From assembly GCF_001310225.1 (NCBI RefSeq), contig NZ_CP012898.1, positions 3,162,001-3,226,000 on the forward strand: a DNA stretch of 64,000 bases, in the 5' to 3' direction. The notes under the pieces are model-generated. The model was not told the DNA's origin, did not search any database, and saw only the letters and a list, made by a program, of their open reading frames with translations. Shown here piece by piece: positions 1-7,153 of this stretch; within the stretch, counting starts at the first letter, position 1; every line of letters begins with the position of its first letter. Source of the DNA: Pseudalgibacter alginicilyticus (GTDB lineage: Bacteria > Bacteroidota > Bacteroidia > Flavobacteriales > Flavobacteriaceae). The position numbers were made by a program, and so were the translations under genes.

Positions 1-726
1 AAAATTTACGGTCCAATAATCTTCTTTTTTTACCCAAACTCTTGTGAAAAAGTTAATGGAACTGTCTGCTAATTCAGAAACGTTTATAGCAGGCGCAGGC
101 TCTTTTAATATTAAAGGGTTTGAGTTTACAACACTAGCTATAACTTCTTTGGTTTTCTTAATATCAGAGTCATAACCTACACCAAAGGTAAAATCTACAC
201 GTCGTGTATCTTCAGTGCTGTAATTTGTAATGTTTCCATTTGAAAGGCTTCCATTTGGTATAATAATTTCTTTATTATCTGGTGTTGTTAATTTGGTTGT
301 AAAGATTTCAATTTCTTTCACTGTACCAGACTCTCCTTGTGCATTAATAAAATCTCCAATTTTAAAAGGTTTAAAAATCATAATCAATACACCACCCGCA
401 AAATTACCTAAGGAGCCTTGAAGTGCTAAGCCAATGGCTAAACCTGCCGCAGCAATAATAGCTGCAAATGATGTGGTTTCAATACCTACAGTGCCTAATA
501 CTACAATGATTAGTATAATTTTTAATACCCAACCTAATAAATTTAATAGAAATTTTTGAAGGCTTTCATCATAGTTTCTTTTGGTCATTATTTTTCTGGT
601 GCCTTTTATTATTGATTTAACAACCCAAGCGCCAATAATCCATATAATAATGGCCCCAACAACTTTAAGTCCATAATCTAAAGCCAATTCAAGCCATTTT
701 TCAGTGTCAATGTTTTCTAAATTCAT
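1..726 (-). CDS. MscS-family mechanosensitive ion channel (partial, C-terminus beyond window)
   Basis: This is a small-conductance mechanosensitive channel subunit of the inner membrane, which releases osmolytes on hypo-osmotic shock. The frame is open from an ATG at 726 to the window edge, giving 242 residues. It shows an N-terminal hydrophobic segment near residues 20-40, a second at about 65-85, and the Gly/Ala-rich pore helix typical of MscS (AAAGLAIGLALQGSLGNFAG) near 90-110. The beta-domain follows, with the conserved IPNG motif near 155. The C-terminus is cut by the window edge, so nothing can be said about its end. Family assignment is secure. Confidence 0.93.
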   Translation of the reverse strand, partial: MNLENIDTEKWLELALDYGLKVVGAIIIWIIGAWVVKSIIKGTRKIMTKRNYDESLQKFLLNLLGWVLKIILIIVVLGTVGIETTSFAAIIAAAGLAIGLALQGSLGNFAGGVLIMIFKPFKIGDFINAQGESGTVKEIEIFTTKLTTPDNKEIIIPNGSLSNGNITNYSTEDTRRVDFTFGVGYDSDIKKTKEVIASVVNSNPLILKEPAPAINVSELADSSINFFTRVWVKKEDYWTVNF

Positions 727-815
727 TTTCTTTTTTAATTTAAGGTGTTTTAATTTAAGGTTACAAATTTAAGGTTTTTCTCTTACTTTTTAGGACACAT
801 GAATTTATGTTAATG

Positions 816-1178
816 TCACATTAAAGTAATGATGATTGAAGTTGATGCAATAATAGCTGGTACGGATTGGACGTAAAACAGTTTTATTTGATTGGTAGAA
901 TAAGCACCGTAAATGCCAGCTATAATAACACAAATTAGAAAAAAAACAGAGAAACTTGTGTTATTTTGAATTAAGGAATATATTAATCCTGCAGATAAAA
1001 ATCCATTGTATAAGCCTTGATTTGCGGCTAAAACTTTAGTGTCTTCTGCAAATTCTTTTGACTTTAATCCAAAAGCCTTGATTCCTTTTGGTTTGGTCCA
1101 AAAAAACATTTCTAATATCAGAAAATAAAAATGTTCTATAGCTACCAATAAAATTAATAAAATACTAATTATGCTCAT
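816..1178 (-). CDS. DUF1304-like small membrane protein
   Basis: This is a small integral membrane protein of about 120 residues with four predicted hydrophobic helices. The sequence resembles the DUF1304 family, with an N-terminal helix followed by a short soluble stretch containing a WTKPKG-like motif and a NQGLYNGF motif, which is characteristic of that family. An upstream in-frame start at 1211 would add 11 basic residues (MLLNKQYKRKK). I prefer the ATG at 1178 because the hydrophobic helix begins immediately after it. The biochemical role of the family is unknown. It is a stand-alone gene with about 310 bases of gene-free sequence upstream. Confidence 0.75.
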   Translation of the reverse strand: MSIISILLILLVAIEHFYFLILEMFFWTKPKGIKAFGLKSKEFAEDTKVLAANQGLYNGFLSAGLIYSLIQNNTSFSVFFLICVIIAGIYGAYSTNQIKLFYVQSVPAIIASTSIIITLM

Positions 1179-1255
1179 TTTTTTCCGTTTGTATTGCTTA
1201 TTTAGCAACAATATATAAAAAGTATAACATTTTAAGGTAGAATACTTATAAATTT

Positions 1256-1282
1256 AAAAGCGCTCTTTAAAGAACGCTTTTT
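1256..1282 (-). terminator. Possible bidirectional terminator downstream of nfuA-like gene
   Basis: An A/T-flanked imperfect palindrome (AAAAGCG...CGCTTTT with a nearly perfect TCTTTAAAGA centre) lies about 210 bases past the stop of the Nfu-like gene. It has a U-tract in both directions. It is the only structure I see in the 313-base gap 1179-1491. Confidence 0.35.
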
Positions 1283-1491
1283 CTAAGTTAAATAAGGGGG
1301 CGACATTATTAAAGTGCTCCTACTTAGTACCTTTATTATTTTAGAGAGGGTTTTAAGTCTTTGGTGTAGAAAAATTGTATGTTTACTAATGTATTATAGC
1401 ATCTCCCTATTATCTTTAGTGAGTGATAAATTTTCTGTAATTTTAGTACTGTAAAGTATAAAAAATTCACACGAATAATCAAGTTTACATA

Positions 1492-2394
1492 TTAGCCATT
1501 AATAGCTTCTACAGTTTCAACTTTTCCTTTAAGCATTTCTTTCAACATATTTTCAATACCGCTTTTTAAAGTATAGGTTGATGATGGGCAACCACTACAT
1601 GCCCCTTGAAGCATTACACTCACATTTTTGGTATCAGGGTTATATGATATAAATTGAATGTTGCCACCATCACTAGCTACGGCAGGTTTAATATATTCTT
1701 CCAGAATATTAATAATTTCTTTAGAGGTGTCATCCAAAGTCTCAAAATGACTATCGAGTTGTTCTGTAGATTTTTTTAAAGTTTCAGCAGCATTAGGAGC
1801 AACAATTTCTTTTCCGTTTTCAATGTAAGTTCTAATAAATTCACGTAATTCCATGATGATATCATCCCATTCAGCAACTTCATATTTTGTAATAGACACA
1901 TAGTTTTCATCAAAAAATACACTTTTTACAAAAGGAAAATGAAATAATTCAGTGGCCAAAGGCGAAAGTTTAGCGTCATCAATTGAGGTAAACTCAAAGA
2001 GAGTAGTTACTAATTTTTTATTAGCAACAAATTTAACAACAGAAGGGTTTGGTGTGCTTTCTGCATATATAGTAATTGGAACTTTTTTACTAACTGAAGT
2101 GTCTTCAATAGCCACTCCTCCGTTGTTTAAATAAGATTCTATTTGCTCCGCCAATTCATTTTGAACATCACTCCATTCTACAATATTATAACGTTCTACT
2201 GCTACAAAATTTCCTGATATATATACTTTTTTTACAAAAGGTAAATAAAATAATTGTTGGGCTAAAGGCGATGCTTTGGCCTCGTCAATATTGTTAAATT
2301 CATAGCTTTGATGCTTAACTATAAATTCATTTACTTCAAATTTAACAATAGCTTTGTTTGAAGTTTCTTGTATTGAAACCTTAAAAGTATTCAT
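1492..2394 (-). CDS. NifU/Nfu-type Fe-S cluster carrier with duplicated N-terminal domain
   Basis: This iron-sulfur cluster scaffold or carrier protein has 300 residues. It has two successive Nfu N-terminal-type domains, at about residues 5-90 and 108-195. Both contain the pattern SPLA-Q/T-x-LF-x-FPFVK followed by a V(Y/F)-x-x-x-(N/E)(F/Y)V block, so the second is a clear internal duplicate of the first. The C-terminal NifU domain, at about 222-296, carries the cluster-binding CxxC in GACSGCPSS. Classical bacterial NfuA has one degenerate N-domain, so the duplication makes this protein longer than usual. It acts in the cytoplasm, delivering 4Fe-4S clusters to apo-enzymes. ATG start at 2394. 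Confidence 0.9.
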   Translation of the reverse strand: MNTFKVSIQETSNKAIVKFEVNEFIVKHQSYEFNNIDEAKASPLAQQLFYLPFVKKVYISGNFVAVERYNIVEWSDVQNELAEQIESYLNNGGVAIEDTSVSKKVPITIYAESTPNPSVVKFVANKKLVTTLFEFTSIDDAKLSPLATELFHFPFVKSVFFDENYVSITKYEVAEWDDIIMELREFIRTYIENGKEIVAPNAAETLKKSTEQLDSHFETLDDTSKEIINILEEYIKPAVASDGGNIQFISYNPDTKNVSVMLQGACSGCPSSTYTLKSGIENMLKEMLKGKVETVEAING

Positions 2395-2571
2395 TTTAAC
2401 TAATTTTTGACAAAAATACTAAAAGATAACTTTAGATATCCATATATTTGGCTTTAGTTGCTCTTGGAAAATGTTAAAAAATGATACGAAAACTTTATCG
2501 TTTTCTCATGTATGATTTTAATAAACCAAGACGTTTAGATTATACGGAAAACCTACTTAGAAGTGAATCCA

Positions 2572-3579
2572 ATGAAATCAAAATACATATTATTTTTAGC
2601 TGTTGGAGTGTTTTTCACTTTAACAATAAGCTCGCAAGAGGGACTGCCCATTTATACAGATTATTTAACGGATAATTATTATTTAATACACCCTTCAATG
2701 GCTGGTGTAGCCAATTGCTCTAAAATTAGATTAACTGCGCGCCAACAGTGGTTTGGTCATGAAAATGCTCCTAAGCTTTTAACATTGAGTGGAAATGGAA
2801 GAATAGGAGAGTCCAATTCGGGAATAGGAGGTATTGCTTTTTCAGATAAAAATGGCTATCATTCACAAAAAGGAGCCTACCTTAGCTATGCACATCATTT
2901 AATGTTTTCTAGAAGTGAAGTAGATTTAAATATGCTGTCCTTTGGTTTAAGTGCAGGATTTATTCAATATCAATTGGATGAAACTTCGTTTACTTTGGAT
3001 GGTTTTGATCCAGAAATAGCAGGAGTAGTTCAAAGTGCAACAAATTTTAATTTAGATTTTGGGTTTTCCTATCATTATTTAGATTATTATGCTCATGCAA
3101 CTATTAAAAATGTATTGAATAATTCTGGAATTAATAATGATATTCAAATAACCAGTAATTTAAGACGCTATTTATTATCTGTTGGAGGTGTTTTTGGAGC
3201 TTTAGGAAGTGATTTTAGTTATGAGCCTTCTGTTATGTTTCAATACAAAGATGGTACTGGTGAATCAACTGTAGATTTTAATGCTAAAGTATACAAAAGT
3301 ATGGAGTTTGGTAATATTTGGGGAGGATTATCCTATAGAACAAGCTTAGATGGTGCTGAATTTAGAAATATTACTGATAATACTATAAATAGTCAAAAAT
3401 TACAACTTATAACACCAATTTTAGGAATTGATTATAAAGACTTTATGTTTGCTTATAATTACTCTTACCAATCTAATAACGTACGGTTTTCAAGTGGAGG
3501 ATTTCATCAGTTAACACTTGGGTATAATTTTAACTGTAGAAAAGTACGTTATGATTGTAAATGTCCTGCGGTTAATTAA
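2572..3579 (+). CDS. PorP/SprF family type IX secretion-associated outer membrane protein
   Basis: This is an outer-membrane protein of about 335 residues in the PorP/SprF family, whose members work with the gliding and type IX secretion machinery and often with a partner adhesin. A signal peptide (hydrophobic residues 5-20, ending near ISSQ) is followed by the family hallmark NYYLIHPSMAGV and then ARQQWFGHENAP. The rest is beta-strand-rich with aromatic ends, as expected for a barrel. The ATG at 2572 is preferred over an upstream GTG at 2563 because it directly precedes the signal peptide. No partner adhesin lies next to it, so it may be an orphan paralogue rather than the core SprF. Confidence 0.9.
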   Translation: MKSKYILFLAVGVFFTLTISSQEGLPIYTDYLTDNYYLIHPSMAGVANCSKIRLTARQQWFGHENAPKLLTLSGNGRIGESNSGIGGIAFSDKNGYHSQKGAYLSYAHHLMFSRSEVDLNMLSFGLSAGFIQYQLDETSFTLDGFDPEIAGVVQSATNFNLDFGFSYHYLDYYAHATIKNVLNNSGINNDIQITSNLRRYLLSVGGVFGALGSDFSYEPSVMFQYKDGTGESTVDFNAKVYKSMEFGNIWGGLSYRTSLDGAEFRNITDNTINSQKLQLITPILGIDYKDFMFAYNYSYQSNNVRFSSGGFHQLTLGYNFNCRKVRYDCKCPAVN

Positions 3580-3724
3580 CATATTTAATTTTTGTTTGTG
3601 GGGGTGGTATGATAGTAGTGAACTTTAGGTTTCCTTAATGGTGATTTTAATACTAAAATTTCAATTTATAGGTAGGGAATTGATCTTGTAATACTTCAAA
3701 AAAAATAACAACAAATATAGGAAT

Positions 3725-4240
3725 ATGCCAATTATAAAATCAGTTAAGGGAAAATTTCCACAAATACCAGATGACTGCTACGTTGCAGAAAACGCTACTA
3801 TTGTTGGTGAAGTTATTTTAGGTAACCAATGCAGCGTATGGTTTAATGCCGTAATACGTGGTGATGTCCATTACATAAAAATGGGAAATAAAGTGAACAT
3901 TCAAGACGGAGCTGTTATTCATGCTACCTATTTAAAATCGCCAACTAATATTGGAAATAATGTGTCTATTGGCCATAATGCTATTGTTCACGGTTGCACA
4001 ATTCATGATAATGTACTGGTAGGTATGGGAGCTATTATTATGGATGATTGTGTTGTAGAAAGTAATAGTATTATTGCAGCTGGCGCAGTAGTCACTAAAA
4101 ACACCAGAGTTGAGGCTGGCAGTATTTATGCAGGAGTTCCAGCTAAAAAAGTAAAAGATGTGAGCCAGGAGCTTATTTCAGGTGAAATAGACCGCATTGC
4201 TCATAATTATATAAAATACTCCAGTTGGTTTAAAGAATAG
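3725..4240 (+). CDS. Gamma-class carbonic anhydrase family protein (hexapeptide repeat)
   Basis: This 171-residue left-handed beta-helix protein belongs to the gamma carbonic anhydrase/YrdA-like family. Repeated hexapeptide units (I/V-G-x-x-x-x) run from about residue 25 to 145. The three histidines that bind the metal in trimeric gamma-class enzymes appear conserved: one in VIHATY and two in GHNAIVHG. The family is cytoplasmic, trimeric and metal-dependent, but true CO2 hydration is shown for only some members, so the substrate is uncertain. It is a stand-alone gene on the plus strand with a clear ATG at 3725. Confidence 0.9.
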   Translation: MPIIKSVKGKFPQIPDDCYVAENATIVGEVILGNQCSVWFNAVIRGDVHYIKMGNKVNIQDGAVIHATYLKSPTNIGNNVSIGHNAIVHGCTIHDNVLVGMGAIIMDDCVVESNSIIAAGAVVTKNTRVEAGSIYAGVPAKKVKDVSQELISGEIDRIAHNYIKYSSWFKE

Positions 4241-4428
4241 TTTTCAGGTTTATTTCTTGAGGTGATTTTTTTATTTGGGTTTGTTTGCACAATAGGTATT
4301 GATACTATTGTTATTAAAACAGCTACTTTTATTATGTTCTATGAATTTAGAACGTACAAGTTTTCGTGATTTTTTATGAATAGAATTTTTTATAATATAC
4401 GTTGCTAAAAATAGCGAATAACTTTCTT

Positions 4429-5208
4429 TTAAAAATTCAAAAACTCAACATTAAACTTATTTCCTAAGAGACTTGTCATCACTTTTGGGTTCACATTGGA
4501 GTAAAAAATATTTTTTGAAGTACTATTTTGAGAATTTAATAAATCGTGTTTTTCTAAAATAGCTTTGGTTTGTTTAGCAACAGCCAGCCCTGAATCAATT
4601 ATTTTCACATGATTTGGTAGTAGTTCTAATAATAATGGAATAAGATAAGGGTAGTGTGTGCAACCCAATACTAAATAATCGATGTTGGCATTTAGCATGG
4701 GTTTTAGGTATAGTTTTAAAAGGTTTCTTGTTTCCTTATTAGTAGCTTTTCCTGCCTCAATAAGCTCAACAAGACCGGTGCCTATTTGTTCTATAACTAC
4801 ATGACCCTGTGCGTATAAATTGGTGGTTTTATGAAATAGTTCGCTTGAGAGTGTTCCCTTGGTTGCTAAAATACCAATGGCTTTTGTTTTAGAGTTTAAA
4901 GCAGCTGGTTTTATAGCAGGTTCAATGCCTATAAAAGGAACATTAAATTTAACTCTAAGCTGGGTTATAGCATTAGTGGTAGCAGTATTGCAAGCTACTA
5001 CAATTATTTTACAGCCTTTATTGAGTAAATACTCGGTGTTTTTAATGCTTAATTGTAGTATGGCTTCTTTGCTCTTAATACCATAAGGGGCATTGGCACT
5101 ATCAGCCAAATAAATGGTGTTTTCATTTGGTAAGAGTGTATATATTTCTTTCCAAATAGATGTGCCTCCAACTCCTGAGTCAAAAATACCAATAGGCTGT
5201 TTGTTCAT
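4429..5208 (-). CDS. murI: Glutamate racemase
   Basis: The enzyme converts L-glutamate to D-glutamate for the peptidoglycan stem peptide. It is a 259-residue cytoplasmic protein of normal family length. Both catalytic cysteines are present, Cys73 in VACNTATT and Cys183 in LGCTHYP. The N-terminal DSGVGG motif carries the conserved Asp10. It is the last gene of the minus-strand envelope cluster (ompH, bamA, uppS), separated from the ompH gene by a strong terminator hairpin, so it probably has its own promoter. The linkage of cell-wall precursor synthesis to outer-membrane biogenesis genes is typical of flavobacteria. Confidence 0.97.
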   Translation of the reverse strand: MNKQPIGIFDSGVGGTSIWKEIYTLLPNENTIYLADSANAPYGIKSKEAILQLSIKNTEYLLNKGCKIIVVACNTATTNAITQLRVKFNVPFIGIEPAIKPAALNSKTKAIGILATKGTLSSELFHKTTNLYAQGHVVIEQIGTGLVELIEAGKATNKETRNLLKLYLKPMLNANIDYLVLGCTHYPYLIPLLLELLPNHVKIIDSGLAVAKQTKAILEKHDLLNSQNSTSKNIFYSNVNPKVMTSLLGNKFNVEFLNF

Positions 5209-5223
5209 GATTCAACAAAAATA

Positions 5224-5253
5224 AAAAAGCTACTTAATTAAAAGTAGCTTTTT
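5224..5253 (-). terminator. Rho-independent terminator after ompH
   Basis: A perfect 12-bp stem (AAAAAGCTACTT paired with AAGTAGCTTTTT) with a six-base loop sits 80 bases beyond the ompH stop and just before the murI start. It is flanked by A and T runs, so it could work in both directions. It probably ends the bamA-ompH-ompH transcript. Confidence 0.8.
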
Positions 5254-5333
5254 GTGATAGTTTAAGATTCTTTTTTCTTTTCTGACATTACTTCTTAATA
5301 CAAGTTTCTCAGCGTTTAGGCAAAAAGGATAAT

Positions 5334-5840
5334 TTAAATACCTAACTCTTTTTTAACATCATCCAATAAGTTTTTACCATCTGCTAAAATAGTAACACCT
5401 TGAGCCGTATCAAGAACATAGTCAAAACCTTGAGCTCTAGAAACTTTTAAAATAGCCGCTTTAGCTTTTTCTGTAATAGGCTGTAATAAATCCATTTCTT
5501 TGGTTTGAAGGTCTTTTTGAGCTTGACCTTGAAACTGTTGGATGTTTTGTTGCATTGTTTGTAATTCTTGTCCTCTTTTAGAGTTTTCTTCATCTGTTTT
5601 TGAAGGCGCTTCAGATTCGTATTGTTGGGCTTTCGTTTGGTATTCTTTACCCATTGTTTGCAAATCTGCTTGGTATGTTTTACTTAAGGTTTCTAATTGC
5701 GTTTGTGCAGCTTTCATAGCAGGCATAGCCGTAATTAATTCTTGTGTATTTATATGTGCAATCTTACTTTGGGCTTGTGTAAAACTTACAGTTCCAATAC
5801 ATAATGCAGTTGCTAATAAAAGAGTTTTTAATTGTTTCAT
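5334..5840 (-). CDS. OmpH/Skp family periplasmic chaperone (short paralogue)
   Basis: This periplasmic chaperone of 168 residues is expected to hold unfolded outer-membrane proteins on their way to BamA. A signal peptide of about 23 residues ends at TQAQ. It is followed by the OmpH start motif KIAHINTQELITAMPAM, a central coiled-coil rich in Gln/Glu/Lys (about 40-115), and a C-terminal strand region (FDYVLDTAQGVTILADG). Length is normal for Skp. It is the second of two tandem OmpH genes downstream of bamA and ends the operon before the hairpin at 5224. Confidence 0.92.
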   Translation of the reverse strand: MKQLKTLLLATALCIGTVSFTQAQSKIAHINTQELITAMPAMKAAQTQLETLSKTYQADLQTMGKEYQTKAQQYESEAPSKTDEENSKRGQELQTMQQNIQQFQGQAQKDLQTKEMDLLQPITEKAKAAILKVSRAQGFDYVLDTAQGVTILADGKNLLDDVKKELGI

Positions 5841-5859
5841 TTTAAAATAGTATTTGTTA

Positions 5860-6882
5860 TTATTTGTTATTATTTAGGCTGTCTCTAACCCGTTGTCTTT
5901 CTTCTAAAATTCTTTGTTTTCTTTCTTCAAGTTCTTTTTGTCTTGCTTGGCGCTCCAATAATTTTTTCTGTCTATTTTCTTCTATAAGTTGCGCTCTGGT
6001 TTTTGTTTCAGTAGGTTCTTCGGTGGTTTCACTATTTTCAGTTGATGGTTCTTCACCTGTTGTCTCTTTTTCCGTTTCGGTTGTAGACTTTATGTTTCCT
6101 GCTCTTTCCGCAAGTTTTTCTTGTCTAGCTTTTTCTCTGTCTTCTAAAATTTGTTGACGTCTAGCTTCAGCTTCTTTTTTCTTTGCTTCACGAGCATCTA
6201 AAATTTCTTGTCGGCGTTGCTCTTCAGCATTTGCACGTTCATTCTTTTTGTCTTCTAGTTCTTTTTCACGAGCTTCTTTTTCCAAATTAACCTCTGGCAC
6301 TAATTCTTCTTCCTCTAAAGCTTTACGTTCGGCTTTTGAGGATACTTGAGTTCGCTTAGAAGCTCTGGTAATGCTTCGGATTATTTGTTCACTTAAATCA
6401 AATTGTTTTGCTGAATAAAGCATAACAGCATCTGCAGATTTGTCGAAAATAAAATCATAAGCTCTACCATCAGCAATATCTTGAACGGCAGCAAAAATTT
6501 GATCCTGAATGGGCTGCATTAATTGCTTTTTTTGAATCATTAAATCACCATTTGGACCAAAACGTTTTTGTTGATAATCTAATATTTCTTTTTCTTCAAA
6601 ATTAATATCTTCTTCACGTTCATCTATAAGCTCTTTCGTTAAAAGGGGTTTTTCAATACTTAAATCTTGACGTTTTTGTGCTATTTCAGTGAGCTTAGAT
6701 TCAATTTCGACTTTCCATTTTTGTACTTTACCTTCTAATTGCGATGTGGCCTCTTGATATTCAGGTACATTCTGTAGAATATATTCTGTATCAATATAAC
6801 CAATTCGAACTCCTCGTTGAGCACTTACCGATAAGCTTAATGTAAATGCAAGTGTCAATAAAAAAAGAACGTTATGTTTCAT
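5860..6882 (-). CDS. OmpH/Skp family protein with long charged C-terminal extension
   Basis: This is the first of two tandem Skp-like chaperone genes. Signal peptide at residues 1-21, ending SVSAQ. The OmpH domain follows (RIGYIDTEYILQNVPEYQ), with its coiled coil, to about residue 180. The remaining 160 or so residues are an unusual highly charged tail, almost entirely Glu/Lys/Arg/Gln with recurring RQ-x-x-IL-x-E/D-R blocks, interrupted by a Thr/Glu-rich linker. Total length is 340 residues, about twice normal Skp. An upstream in-frame start at 6981 would put 33 residues before the signal peptide, so the ATG at 6882 is chosen. The tail may extend the coiled coil or contact peptidoglycan; that is inference. 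Confidence 0.9.
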   Translation of the reverse strand: MKHNVLFLLTLAFTLSLSVSAQRGVRIGYIDTEYILQNVPEYQEATSQLEGKVQKWKVEIESKLTEIAQKRQDLSIEKPLLTKELIDEREEDINFEEKEILDYQQKRFGPNGDLMIQKKQLMQPIQDQIFAAVQDIADGRAYDFIFDKSADAVMLYSAKQFDLSEQIIRSITRASKRTQVSSKAERKALEEEELVPEVNLEKEAREKELEDKKNERANAEEQRRQEILDAREAKKKEAEARRQQILEDREKARQEKLAERAGNIKSTTETEKETTGEEPSTENSETTEEPTETKTRAQLIEENRQKKLLERQARQKELEERKQRILEERQRVRDSLNNNK

Positions 6883-7153
6883 GTGATGGTTTTTATTTTT
6901 TTTAAAAGACACATGTAATATCCATTGTATTTTTTCTTGATAGAACGCAATTTTTAATAATGGATATTTCATTTGTTTCATATTTTATAATTTATCTGCA
7001 TAAATTCTAAAAACGACCAATGATATTTTTGAGTTTTGTCACTTTTTGAATTGCATTTTCAAAATTAACGAAATTTAATCTTAAAAATTTTAATTTTAGC
7101 TTCAAATCTTCAAAAGTGTTAATAGAAAATATCGTGCCAAAATAAACTTAGAG

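Noticed and set aside
2481-2675. 64-codon plus-strand frame before the PorP/SprF-like gene
   Set aside because: It overlaps the start of the PorP/SprF gene in another frame, has no recognisable domain and the longer gene has clear family motifs.
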